32,767 nucleotides of DNA from Prevotellaceae bacterium (GCA_031288865.1 JAITQN010000065.1:1-32767); one strand, 5' to 3'; counted from the stretch's first letter, positions 14,740-23,104 are shown. Notes: generated from the letters alone by a model not told the origin. Numbers and translations: made by a program.

Positions 14740-16362
14740 TCAATTCTTTTTTACCGTTATCATCAATTCGTTGGCTACGGAGCGAGCCGAGCCGTCGGAA
14801 GGACGGTTTTTCACCTCGCCTTTCACCACCATTGCGGAAGAACCGCCGCCATCGAGGTTCACCGCCGTGTAGGCGCCCAGCGCCTTCATGATGTGTCCCA
14901 GCTGCGGCAGGGTGACGCCGGTGGAATAGCCTGCCTGTCGCCCGTCAATCACCGCGAGGATTGCTTTTTTGCCGTCCTTCGAACATCCTGCGGATGTACG
15001 CGGATGCGCGTCTTTCTCGGCGTCTTCGTTCGGCGTTCCGTTCAGGAGTATGGCGGCGCCCATGCACCCGATGGCATTCAGCCGCCGGTCGGCTGTTTTC
15101 ATTCCGTTTATTTTGACGCCGGTGGTGATGCCGATTTTATCGCCCACGCTCAGGGAGGAAAGGAAGATTGCCGAAGCGCCGTTACCCACCAGTATCGCGC
15201 CCTCGCCGTTAAAACTTTTGCCGCCGGCTGCGTAGTACTGGTTCACGTTGGAGGGAATCACTGTGGTTACGCCGTACTGAATAGCCGTTACCGTAAATTC
15301 CATGCGTTCGTTCACACGCCATCCGCCATCGGGCCAGGAGAGCGAAACATACGTACTTTGGAAGGGCGACCATGCAAATGCCGAGTCGGTTGCCCAGCCG
15401 TGGGCGGAGTTGTTGAACAGCACCGGTTCGCCCTGTGCAGCATGGCCATTGACCACGGAAAACGACATCGCTGCATGTCCGGCGTCCACCGTTCCGTCCA
15501 CCGCGAAAGTGGCAAAACCCATGCTGCCGTTGTCCCGGACGTAAAAGCCGGCGGTTTCGGAGTACGGCGATTCGCCCACCATGCCGTTGCACACTTCGAT
15601 GCCGTTCGGGCGCGAGTAGTCGTATCCGTAGGGGTCTGCGGCAGTTGCCGTCCAGTTAAGACGGTAATAGTCGCCGTTGACGACCACGGCCGGTTCGCGT
15701 CCCGCAGCCTCCAGTTCCGTCTTCTTGCGGTTATATACCGAAACAGGGCTTTCCGTCAGGTTGACGGGCAGCGCCGAAACCACCTCCAGCTTGTTGTCCT
15801 GATTCGACAGGTCGGCTACGGCAACGTTGATGATGAGTCCTTTGCCGGCTACGGCCGTTGCATTTGTAACGCCGTTTTCAAATTCCGGCAGGCTGAGCTT
15901 GTACCATTTTACGCCGGACGACAGCTCTTCCGTTTCCGAAGTGGTCACATCGCAGGTAATTTCGCCGATTTTCATTCGGGCGATTCCCTCGACGGTGACG
16001 GGAATCCTCCTGCTGAGGCTGCCCGACCTTACCGTGACGGTGGCGCTTCCCTGCATCAGGGCGGCGACAAGACCGCTTTCCGAAACCGTAGCCACATCCG
16101 GGTCGCTGGAAACCCACTCGAACGGTCGTCCGGTTGCGTCGGCAGGCACTGGCGCAACTGTCAGCTGCAAAATATCGCCCACCCTGACGTCAACCGACGC
16201 AGGCGTGACGGTGATATCTGTCATGTCGACCGTTTCATCGCCGCCTTCGACTTCGTTTTTGCCACAGGCAACCAGTAAGACTGCCGCCATCGAAAACAGG
16301 ATTACAGTTATCTGTAATCGTAATCTTAATGTGTTTGTTTTCATCTTCATCTTCATTTTCAT
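14740..16362 (-). CDS. BIG2-domain lipoprotein with phosphodiester glycosidase (NAGPA-like) domain
   Basis: A 540-residue lipoprotein. The signal peptide is followed by the lipobox VLLVACGK, and a BIG2 immunoglobulin-like domain covers about residues 45-130 (ITVTPASVDVRVGD, VSSDPDVATVSESGLV). The large C-terminal region matches the phosphodiester glycosidase family related to mammalian N-acetylglucosamine-1-phosphodiester alpha-N-acetylglucosaminidase: VNGDYYRL, then RTSAGCSKDG, VIDGRQAGYSTGVTL and VNLDGGGSSAMVV. Such enzymes remove a sugar joined through a phosphodiester; the natural substrate in Bacteroidota PULs is not generally known. The gene opens with ATGAAR repeated four times (MKMKMKMK), offering several in-frame starts. 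It is 16 bases from the upstream Gfo/Idh gene and 7 bases from the downstream chimera. Confidence 0.82.
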   Translation of the reverse strand: MKMKMKMKTNTLRLRLQITVILFSMAAVLLVACGKNEVEGGDETVDMTDITVTPASVDVRVGDILQLTVAPVPADATGRPFEWVSSDPDVATVSESGLVAALMQGSATVTVRSGSLSRRIPVTVEGIARMKIGEITCDVTTSETEELSSGVKWYKLSLPEFENGVTNATAVAGKGLIINVAVADLSNQDNKLEVVSALPVNLTESPVSVYNRKKTELEAAGREPAVVVNGDYYRLNWTATAADPYGYDYSRPNGIEVCNGMVGESPYSETAGFYVRDNGSMGFATFAVDGTVDAGHAAMSFSVVNGHAAQGEPVLFNNSAHGWATDSAFAWSPFQSTYVSLSWPDGGWRVNERMEFTVTAIQYGVTTVIPSNVNQYYAAGGKSFNGEGAILVGNGASAIFLSSLSVGDKIGITTGVKINGMKTADRRLNAIGCMGAAILLNGTPNEDAEKDAHPRTSAGCSKDGKKAILAVIDGRQAGYSTGVTLPQLGHIMKALGAYTAVNLDGGGSSAMVVKGEVKNRPSDGSARSVANELMITVKKN

Positions 16363-16378
16363 TTAAGTTTACATATAA

Positions 16379-17710
16379 TTAAGGTACCTGCGGAAACTTC
16401 CACGGGTTGCGGTAAGCCGGTTTCCGGTATTTGTCTGCCTGGCGAACATTGAATTTCTTTGTCGTGTCGTCATATACCAACGCTTCTCCTGTTTTTGCCG
16501 CAATGTTGCCCAGATGGGCGTATTTGGCGCAGAAACTGCCGTTTTCAATGGTGCAGGCGGTTTGCGTATTGCGTGTTTTCACACTGTCCAGAAAGTCGGC
16601 AATATGAGCTTTGCGTTCTTGATAGTCGGCTTTCACCGTCAGTTCTGCAGCCTTGTCCTTTTCGGGATAGACGCTCCAGTCCTCACGATTGGCCACTAAC
16701 GTACCATTTGTGCCGCGAAACAGGAATCCATAATTTTTGCCATAAGGACCTGTTTCCGTGCCTGCATTGTTTTCCCATTCGAGAATAAAATCATCGAACT
16801 GATAGACGACAGACATCGTATCGAATGTTTCGTTAGCGCCATCGGGACGGAGATATTTTCCTCCTGCAGCCGTTATTTTCAAGGGCATGGTCTTGATATC
16901 CATTCCCCAGAGTCCCATATCGAGCAGGTGAACGCCCCAGTCGGTAATCAAACCGCCGCCATAGTTCCAGAACATACGCCATGACCCGTGGAAGCGGTCC
17001 TTGTTAAATGTTACCTTGGGTGCCGGCCCCAGCCACATATCGAAATCAACACCTTCGGGGACGGGCGAGTCAGGGCCAAGAGGATTCATGGCGGCATAAT
17101 TGAAGTTCGCCCACACGTGAGCCCTGCCTATTTTGCCTAATTTCCCGGAACGCAGGTATTCCACCATATCCTTGAAATGCCGGCTGCTGCGCTGCTGTTG
17201 CCCCACCTGTACCACACGATTGTATTTCCGGGCGGCTGCCACCATCGCGTCACACTCTGCCATACTGTTAGCAACAGGTTTTTCCACATAGATATCCTTC
17301 CCTGCCCGGCACGCATCGACAAACTGCAAGCAATGCCAGTGGTCGGGTGTGCCTATCACCACGATGTCTATATCTTTCCGGTCGAGTATCCGGCGGTAAT
17401 CACTGTATGTATCTACTTTGCCGCCCTGGCTTTTGTTGAGTTCGCCGGCGCGGAAATTGAGAACATTACTGTCCACATCGCACAGGGCGAGGCATTTTAC
17501 GCCGCCATGTTGAAGCATGTCGCTCAAATCGACCCAGCCCATACTTCCACAACCGATCAGCGCCACGTTAAGGGTATCACTGGGCGCTGCATGTCCGGAA
17601 GCAACGCTCGTCTTTGCACTTATTCCAGCATTTGCCCGCGGAGAAATTGCCAGCCCGGCAGCCAGCGCCGACGATGTGCGAATAAAAGTTCTTCTGTCGA
17701 TATTATTCAT
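16379..17710 (-). CDS. Tat-exported Gfo/Idh/MocA-family oxidoreductase, intact
   Basis: A protein of about 443 residues with a clear twin-arginine signal (IDRRTFIRTSSALAAGLA, cleavage near PRANA). The Rossmann motif is ALIGCGSMGW, followed by TPDHWHCLQFVDACRAGKDI and the signature YVEKPVAN. The C-terminal domain is complete, with FWNYGGGLITDWGVHLLDM containing the conserved Asp-His pair. It is likely to act in the periplasm as a glycoside or sugar dehydrogenase with tightly bound NAD(H). It follows the DUF1080 gene by 11 bases, the combination known from pathways in which a hydroxyl is oxidised to a ketone before glycosidic cleavage. ATG 17710 was chosen; the frame extends to a TTG at 17740 that overlaps the DUF1080 gene. 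Confidence 0.88.
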   Translation of the reverse strand: MNNIDRRTFIRTSSALAAGLAISPRANAGISAKTSVASGHAAPSDTLNVALIGCGSMGWVDLSDMLQHGGVKCLALCDVDSNVLNFRAGELNKSQGGKVDTYSDYRRILDRKDIDIVVIGTPDHWHCLQFVDACRAGKDIYVEKPVANSMAECDAMVAAARKYNRVVQVGQQQRSSRHFKDMVEYLRSGKLGKIGRAHVWANFNYAAMNPLGPDSPVPEGVDFDMWLGPAPKVTFNKDRFHGSWRMFWNYGGGLITDWGVHLLDMGLWGMDIKTMPLKITAAGGKYLRPDGANETFDTMSVVYQFDDFILEWENNAGTETGPYGKNYGFLFRGTNGTLVANREDWSVYPEKDKAAELTVKADYQERKAHIADFLDSVKTRNTQTACTIENGSFCAKYAHLGNIAAKTGEALVYDDTTKKFNVRQADKYRKPAYRNPWKFPQVP

Positions 17711-17721
17711 ATTGTTGTTTT

Positions 17722-18459
17722 TTACAAGTTCCGTATCCAAATGTTCCTGAAAGCGACGGCGGTACCATGATCCTGCAAGGCTAACGGCAGCCTGCCGTGG
17801 GCGTGATATTCGGGTAAACCAGTGTAGGGCGTATTGCCTTTCATCTCAAAATTGTTTTGCACCACGATGCCGTTGAGTACTACCGTAACGTATGCAGGTT
17901 TTTCCAGCACGCCTCCCCTGCCGAATCGCGGGGCTTTGTAGTAGATGTCATACACCTGCCACTCGCCGTTTTTGGTATAGGCGTTTGCCAGCGGTGCGCT
18001 TTGCTTGTAAATGCTGCCTATCATCCCGTTCACGTATGTAGGGTTGTTGTCGCCATCAAGTACCTGTACTTCGTAGGCGCTTTGCAGGAATATCCCGCTG
18101 TTGCCACGGTTCTGCCCGCTATATTTTTCAGCAGGAGGCGATTTGAACTCAATATGCAACTGGCAGTCGCCGAAATATTCTTTCGTTCGAATCATGCCTG
18201 TTCCGGGAACGACGGTCATTTCACCGTTGCTTACTTTCCATTTGGCTTCGCCTGTTCCGTCGGACGAGACCCATTGGGAGAGATTTTTCCCGTCAAAAAG
18301 TACAATTGCGTCCGAAGGCGGTTGTCCGGGCGTTTGGCCCGGATTCACCACCTGAGGTTTGGGATAATACCATTCCGTACTTTCCGGCTTCCATTCCTGA
18401 GCCGATAAAACGCCTGTCATCAATAACAGGCTGCTTGCGATTAAAAATATCTGTTTCAT
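17722..18459 (-). CDS. DUF1080 (PF06439) 3-keto-glycoside hydrolase/lyase-like protein
   Basis: A protein of about 245 residues with a signal peptide (MKQIFLIASSLLLMTGVLSA, cleaved before QEWKP). A single concanavalin-like DUF1080 domain starts at AIVLFDGKNLSQWVS and contains EFKSPPAEKYSGQNRGNSGI, YEVQVLD and the terminal FRNIWIRNL. The ending shows what an undamaged C-terminus of this family looks like. Family members hydrolyse or eliminate 3-keto-glycosides. It sits 13 bases downstream of the GH78-like gene and 11 bases upstream of the intact Gfo/Idh gene, so the three are probably co-transcribed. The start at 18459 follows directly before the signal peptide; a longer in-frame extension overlaps the GH78-like gene. 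Confidence 0.85.
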   Translation of the reverse strand: MKQIFLIASSLLLMTGVLSAQEWKPESTEWYYPKPQVVNPGQTPGQPPSDAIVLFDGKNLSQWVSSDGTGEAKWKVSNGEMTVVPGTGMIRTKEYFGDCQLHIEFKSPPAEKYSGQNRGNSGIFLQSAYEVQVLDGDNNPTYVNGMIGSIYKQSAPLANAYTKNGEWQVYDIYYKAPRFGRGGVLEKPAYVTVVLNGIVVQNNFEMKGNTPYTGLPEYHAHGRLPLALQDHGTAVAFRNIWIRNL

Positions 18460-18472
18460 ATTCAATCTAAAT

Positions 18473-20101
18473 TTAATATTGTTGGAAAATTTCCGGATAC
18501 TTTCGAATAAAATATACCGGTGTGCAACTCCATGCATGGCAATAGCTATTCATCGGATGAAAATTGTAAGGAGAGATATAATCATCCTGAGGATCGTATG
18601 CTTCCCAAAAGGTGTCGGCGCCTTTTTCAATCATTCCTCCCCAAAACGCAATTAAATGGCGCCGCGCTTCAGCATGCAACCCTGCGTCGATCAATGCCTG
18701 GATGTAATAATGATACAGGTACGGCGTTCCCGGCCGGCAATGAATAGCAGGGTCAAGCCCCAATAGCGCGCGTTGAGATTCTTGCCTGTCAGTAATTCCC
18801 GACAGTACGATCCAAATTTGCGAGGCATAGGATACCTGGTCATTCAATATTCCGCAAAAAAATCCGGATGAACGGTCATAATAGTACTTACGGCAGGCCT
18901 GGGACATTTTTTTTATCATCACGGACACCTCTTTCAATTCATTCTCGCGTCCCAATATCCGTGCCAGTTCAAGGGTATGTTTTAAAGCAAAAATAGTTAC
19001 CCCCTGCAGTGCGACTTCTTTATGTAAATCCTCTTTCCAGTCTATGAAAACCCACCATTCACGATTGGCTTTTTCAAAATCCATCAAACCATTGGGCTGT
19101 AAATATGTTCGGGCAATATCAATTTGACGCAATGCCACCGGCCAAAGTTCTTCGGCAGTCCGGCGATCTCCTGTAGCCTTCAAATAGTCCAAGAGCGCCA
19201 CATTGTAAAGAAGCGCATATTCCAATAAGAATTGTTTCGCTTGCGGATGCGGTTCGGGTTTTTCAAAAACCGTTGCATTCAAATACCCGTTTTCATCGCT
19301 CAGCGCTGCAAGAAGGTAAAGACATCGTTTTGTCAAATCATGCTGGCGATAGGAGTAGGTATTACCTAATGCCTCAAGGTAGAGATCGCCAATCCACAAA
19401 CGTTGATCACGCTTAGGCCCATCTTCATAGACCGTCTGCATACATTCGCGTAACGTCATCAATGCCACTTGCTCTATTTGCCTGATTACAGGGGCTGTCT
19501 TGTCCGGTAAGTTTTCAGGTATTTCTGAAACCGAAGTAACAGCCCGAAATGTAATGTCTTCAAATGCATAGTTAAAATGGGGCGTGGCCACAGGTTCAAC
19601 TTTTATATACCGGAACGACAGCCTGCGCGGTATGGTTACCTGTTCGGGAATTGTCATGACGGTAACCACCTCGTCTTGCAACCAGGCACGACATAGCCCA
19701 CCGTTGTATGGATCGAAAGGGGTAGCCAGTTCCGCCGGCACTTCGGCAAAGGTAAATTTTAGCCGCACCGGTGAATCAGGCGTACGGTCTAACGAACGGA
19801 GCGTAAAACTAAAATAACCCGTCACATGTTCTCCCATATCCAGCACAATCCCTTCCTTGCCACGTAATGATATCGTATAAACCGAATCCGCACCGGCCAC
19901 ATTTTCGCATCGCCATCCCTGATAGGCGGTTTTATCGTCCACAACTTTCACTAACCCTACCGGTTTCTTGATAGTTTCTATTAACTTAGGCGTTGCTTCC
20001 GTAGCTTTTTGCAGCCAATTGGCACGTTGTGCGGCATACCTGTCCGTCCCGTTACCCACTAACGGGAAAAGCAGGAGTATGCCTAAAATAATCTTTTTCA
20101 T
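18473..20101 (-). CDS. GH78-like alpha-L-rhamnosidase (short form)
   Basis: A 542-residue exported protein with a signal peptide (MKKIILGILLLFPLVGNG). It has a beta-sandwich region (VLDMGEHVTGYFSFTLRSL, RYIKVEPVATPHF) followed by an (alpha/alpha)6 barrel. The barrel carries the GH78-type catalytic signature DGPKRDQRLWIGDLY near residues 229-243, equivalent to DCPQRDERMGWLGD in the longer enzyme. It lacks the extra N-terminal beta domains, and residues after the barrel are few, so it is about 60 percent of the length of the two other GH78 proteins here. It may act on short rhamnosides or on a related sugar. It is the first gene of a run ending at the IS element; a terminator hairpin lies just upstream, so a promoter is expected in 20102-20141. 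Confidence 0.8.
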   Translation of the reverse strand: MKKIILGILLLFPLVGNGTDRYAAQRANWLQKATEATPKLIETIKKPVGLVKVVDDKTAYQGWRCENVAGADSVYTISLRGKEGIVLDMGEHVTGYFSFTLRSLDRTPDSPVRLKFTFAEVPAELATPFDPYNGGLCRAWLQDEVVTVMTIPEQVTIPRRLSFRYIKVEPVATPHFNYAFEDITFRAVTSVSEIPENLPDKTAPVIRQIEQVALMTLRECMQTVYEDGPKRDQRLWIGDLYLEALGNTYSYRQHDLTKRCLYLLAALSDENGYLNATVFEKPEPHPQAKQFLLEYALLYNVALLDYLKATGDRRTAEELWPVALRQIDIARTYLQPNGLMDFEKANREWWVFIDWKEDLHKEVALQGVTIFALKHTLELARILGRENELKEVSVMIKKMSQACRKYYYDRSSGFFCGILNDQVSYASQIWIVLSGITDRQESQRALLGLDPAIHCRPGTPYLYHYYIQALIDAGLHAEARRHLIAFWGGMIEKGADTFWEAYDPQDDYISPYNFHPMNSYCHAWSCTPVYFIRKYPEIFQQY

Positions 20102-20141
20102 TTTTCAACTCTTAATTCTTAATTGTTATTGGAGTCTGCAC

Positions 20142-20185
20142 ATAAAAAAGCGTGCAAACTTTTTAAAAATTGGTTTACACGCTTT
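20142..20185 (-). terminator. hairpin terminator of the ATPase gene
   Basis: On the minus strand AAAGCGTGTAAAC pairs with GTTTGCACGCTTT (one G-U pair) around a 13-base loop and runs into TTTTTT. It lies about 50 bases after the ATPase stop. The outer arm also forms the left member of the inverted repeat flanking the ATPase cassette. Confidence 0.65.
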
Positions 20186-20194
20186 GGGGCGATT

Positions 20195-20225
20195 GGGGGT
20201 AGGCGACCGCAAGGGTCGCCCCTAC
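20195..20225. repeat. REP-like imperfect palindrome
   Basis: GTAGGCGACC and GGGTCGCCCCTAC form a stem with a GCAA loop and a small bulge. It lies 8 bases after the ATPase stop. Its GC-rich composition differs sharply from the AT-rich intergenic DNA around it, as expected for a dispersed repetitive element; copies elsewhere in the genome cannot be checked here. Confidence 0.6.
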
Positions 20226-20232
20226 ACTGGAT

Positions 20233-21795
20233 TCATAATCCCACTACCGTAACTCTTTCCTCATTTTCATCCCATTTGATACGCTCCTCCCAGGCGGCTT
20301 TTTTGCTTTCGCTGCGGCGGTCGAAGATGAGCAAGTAGAGCGGCGCGCCGGGCGCTTTCCTGTCCTGATAGCGTTTTATCTGTTGCAGGCCTTCCTCCAG
20401 CACGCGTTCATAACTTTTGCTGTCGCGCAAAACTTTTATTTCCATGATACATTTATAGCCATGATATTCTACGTACAAGTCCATTTTCCCACTTCCGGCG
20501 GCTACTTCCCGGTCTATCCGTCCGCCTCCGTTCAATATCCGCTGCAAAAATGCCAGTAACAACAAATGCGGGAACGCTTCCGTGTAATCCGATTTTGCTT
20601 CCCACAGTTCGGAATTGTCCCGCCAGAACTGCTGAAATTCCTGCAGCAGGCTGTCCATGTCTAAGCTGCCGTCCGGTTTCTGCCATTTGAAGTTGGAGGG
20701 CGGCGGCATCATAATCTGCATGCTCGAATTTACCACCCGCGTAAGAATTTCCGTATAAATGGGATTGGATATGCTCAGTCCTTTATTGGCGTCAAACGTT
20801 AGCAGTCCCAAATCCATGGCCTGCTGCACGCCCGGACTGTCGAGGTTCAGGTCCATGTTCGTTTCGCCCGAAATGACGGTCTCCACAACAGGCTTTACCG
20901 CTGCATCCTGCATCCGGTAAACCAGCGAATCCAGATGTGTCTCGCGCGCCTCGATCATCTGCCGGCGCGCCTCCACTATATGCTTTAATTCGACGGTTTC
21001 CGTGCTCCTGTAGTCCAAAACCCTTGTGGTCGCCCGGTCAAACAGGTTGTTGACAATCCACGGCTGCCCCTGCGACTGTTCCCAAACATAATCCAATGCT
21101 TCCTGCGTAATTCTTTGTCCTGTTTCGGCTGTCCGTTGGGCAAAAAGGCGAGTTACGTCTTCTTCCGAGAAATTTTTTAACAGGATAGAATCCTTCTTGA
21201 TGTTAAACGGCGAGCCGGGATTCGGCGCCACGCCGTCCTTGCTTTGCGTAATGTAGTCTTTCAAGTCGCGCATGCCGACAATGGCCACGGATATGGGGAA
21301 TTTTCCCACGCCGCGGGAGGCAAAACCGCCACGCAACTGCCGCAGAAAACTGATCAGGGCATCACCGGTCAAGACATCCACTTCGTCGAAAAATACGATT
21401 AGAGGCTTCGGCGCAACAAGTTTTGCCCAGTTCCCCATGATATTGCTGAGCATAAAACCTGGATCCGCCGTGTCTGCTTGAGGAACAGAAAGGCTGAAAT
21501 CCCCGGCATACTTTCGTATTGATTCGCGAATCAATGGGATTGCACGTTCCACATCAGTCATCCCCTGTGTTATTTCCACGCTCACGTAACAGGCCACATA
21601 TTTACTTGTAGCGTTGAGTTCGTGCATCCAGTTTATCAGGAAGGTTGTTTTCCCTGTCTGACGCGGCGCATAAAGCACCCAATAGAGCCGTTCGTCAAGA
21701 TAACGGCTTAAATTCGCCCCAACCAAACGCTCTTCGGGGGGCAACATATAATGTTCATCCGGGCGGCAGGGACCTGTAGTGTTAAACGATTTCAT
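20233..21795 (-). CDS. AAA-family ATPase with C-terminal PD-(D/E)XK nuclease-like domain
   Basis: A 520-residue protein of a family seen in many Bacteroidota and other phyla, often without a known role. The N-terminus MKSFNTTGPCRPDEHYMLPP is followed by a Walker A motif (APRQTGKTTF, lysine at residue 49) and Walker B (LIVFFDEVDVL), with a sensor-like VAIVGMRDLKDYI. The last 100 residues have the PD-(D/E)XK pattern: GKMDLYVEYHGYKCIMEIKVL with D, E and K in the expected places, then QQIKRYQDRK. It may bind or cut DNA using ATP; a defence or selfish-element role is possible but unproven. The start at 21795 follows a TATCTTTG -7 box. It is flanked by inverted repeats and unrelated to its neighbours. 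Confidence 0.82.
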   Translation of the reverse strand: MKSFNTTGPCRPDEHYMLPPEERLVGANLSRYLDERLYWVLYAPRQTGKTTFLINWMHELNATSKYVACYVSVEITQGMTDVERAIPLIRESIRKYAGDFSLSVPQADTADPGFMLSNIMGNWAKLVAPKPLIVFFDEVDVLTGDALISFLRQLRGGFASRGVGKFPISVAIVGMRDLKDYITQSKDGVAPNPGSPFNIKKDSILLKNFSEEDVTRLFAQRTAETGQRITQEALDYVWEQSQGQPWIVNNLFDRATTRVLDYRSTETVELKHIVEARRQMIEARETHLDSLVYRMQDAAVKPVVETVISGETNMDLNLDSPGVQQAMDLGLLTFDANKGLSISNPIYTEILTRVVNSSMQIMMPPPSNFKWQKPDGSLDMDSLLQEFQQFWRDNSELWEAKSDYTEAFPHLLLLAFLQRILNGGGRIDREVAAGSGKMDLYVEYHGYKCIMEIKVLRDSKSYERVLEEGLQQIKRYQDRKAPGAPLYLLIFDRRSESKKAAWEERIKWDENEERVTVVGL

Positions 21796-21819
21796 AATTT
21801 TTTGCCAATGAATTTCCCG

Positions 21820-21827
21820 CAAAGATA
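21820..21827 (-). promoter_or_regulatory. -7 promoter box of the ATPase gene
   Basis: TATCTTTG on the minus strand matches the Bacteroidota TAnnTTTG box and lies 24 bases before the ATG. No good -33 TTTG element was found at the usual spacing. Confidence 0.55.
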
Positions 21828-21893
21828 CGAAACAATTCTTAATTAAATTAAGCGTGTAAACCAATACGTCAAAGAACCATTTTTATGTAGGAT

Positions 21894-21929
21894 GTATGAA
21901 GTATGAGGTGTTGCCTTTTTACTTCACAC
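21894..21929 (-). terminator. inverted repeat after the SusCD operon, possible terminator
   Basis: On the minus strand GTGTGAAGTA pairs with TACTTCATAC (one G-U pair) around a 16-base loop, 12 bases after the last gene of the operon. A run of T's is missing, so this could instead stabilise the mRNA 3' end. Confidence 0.35.
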
Positions 21930-21940
21930 TTATTCACCGT

Positions 21941-23086
21941 TTACTCCCCCATTTTGGTGTAAACGTCAACCTCGCCGAGGGTTATGATATCTACTTGTGG
22001 GGAAGACCCATATTCAGCCATATATAATTTGACGTAACGCGCCGTGGTCGTAGTCACATCGTAGAGCCGTGCGTTGAGGTTATTCGAACTGCGGTCATAA
22101 TCGAAGGTGCCAAGTGATGTCCAATTTTGGTTGTCCGTACTTACCAACCACTCTACCCGGGACGCCACCCGTGTGTCTGCCACATTGTGGTTGTCGTATC
22201 TTGCGGGAGCTAATCCGAGGCGTGAAATCGACTCTTCGGCGCCCATGTCAATCGTAACCCAATGCGGATAGGGGGCTTCAGCATACCACCTGTCTCCGAT
22301 GTAAATCCCGTTATACATATTACGGGCGAAACACGCATCCCACCAGTCGATTTGCGATGAATAGTCAATGACTTTTTCGGCGCCCTTGTTGTCGAGCAAC
22401 AGGTAAACGCCTGTGATTTCCCTGTAGGCTGTGGGGATTTCCACCGAATACTGCGGGTCGGGCCGGTACACGGTGTTGTAGCGGAAAGCGGTACCCGGTT
22501 TGTGGTCTTCTATTGTGGTGGAGCTTTCTCCGGCAGGGGCGCGGACGGTTTTCTCGCTGTTGTCCGTCGCCGTGTAAACCACATTGCAGTACACTGCGCC
22601 GTTCGATATGTCGGCGGCGCCCCACTCGATGACGAGGTGGGCGCCTCCGCGGGTTTTATAACCGGTAGTCATCCGGTCGAGCATACCGCTGAGGTAATTG
22701 TCGCCGAGGGATCGCCCGATGATTTCTACCGGCACGGACGTATTCCCGTCCTTGTCGAACGTCTTAATGATAAAGGAATAAAGTCCTTCCGGCAGTTCGA
22801 TGCTCCGGCGGACGGTATCCGTTTGGGCCGCTATGTCCACACACACGGAGGTATCCCGCCCGCTATTCCAGTAAATACAGGCGGCGGTTACCGTGCGGGT
22901 GGTGTTGGGCCAGCTGATATCTACACACCCTACTCCGGGGGCGGCTATTGCGTTTTCGGCCCTGTGGGGATACACCCTGCCGCCTTCAACCACGTATTGA
23001 CTGTACATTTCGTCCTGCTGCTTGCAGGCAAAAAAAGCCGAAAGCAGGATTAATAGACTTCCAAAAATTATACTCTTGTGTTTCAT
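21941..23086 (-). CDS. Surface glycan-binding lipoprotein, DUF4998 with F5/8-type C domain
   Basis: A 381-residue SPII lipoprotein (LLSAFFACKQQDE). The N-terminal half matches DUF4998 (GVGCVDISWPNTTRTVTAAC, SIELPEGLYSFIIKTFDKDG, GRSLGDNYL), a domain found almost only in PUL surface proteins. The C-terminal 150 residues form a galactose-binding-like beta-sandwich (PYPHWVTIDMGAEESISRL, VEWLVSTDNQNWTSLGTF, ARYVKLYMAE). It is the last gene of the GH78-SusCD operon, 18 bases after its neighbour. It probably binds polysaccharide at the cell surface and assists SusCD; no catalytic residues are expected. Confidence 0.85.
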   Translation of the reverse strand: MKHKSIIFGSLLILLSAFFACKQQDEMYSQYVVEGGRVYPHRAENAIAAPGVGCVDISWPNTTRTVTAACIYWNSGRDTSVCVDIAAQTDTVRRSIELPEGLYSFIIKTFDKDGNTSVPVEIIGRSLGDNYLSGMLDRMTTGYKTRGGAHLVIEWGAADISNGAVYCNVVYTATDNSEKTVRAPAGESSTTIEDHKPGTAFRYNTVYRPDPQYSVEIPTAYREITGVYLLLDNKGAEKVIDYSSQIDWWDACFARNMYNGIYIGDRWYAEAPYPHWVTIDMGAEESISRLGLAPARYDNHNVADTRVASRVEWLVSTDNQNWTSLGTFDYDRSSNNLNARLYDVTTTTARYVKLYMAEYGSSPQVDIITLGEVDVYTKMGE

Positions 23087-23104
23087 GATAATTATAAATT
23101 ATGA

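Larger units (their letters stand above)
20169..21865 (-). mobile_element. candidate mobile cassette around the ATPase gene, 16-bp terminal inverted repeats
   Basis: ATTGGTTTACACGCTT at 20169-20184 is the exact reverse complement of AAGCGTGTAAACCAAT at 21850-21865. Between them lies one gene with its own -7 box and terminator. The unit sits between the end of the SusCD operon and the next glycan gene, to which it has no evident relation. No transposase and no target duplication were seen, so the mobile nature is inferred from the repeats alone. Confidence 0.4.

Noticed and set aside
14893-16278. Long plus-strand open frame opposite the phosphodiester glycosidase gene
   Set aside because: No motif, signal peptide or ribosome site; the minus-strand gene is well supported.
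21866-21893. Target-site duplication for the ATPase cassette
   Set aside because: I compared the bases outside both inverted repeats and found no matching direct repeat, so insertion by a standard transposase is not demonstrated.
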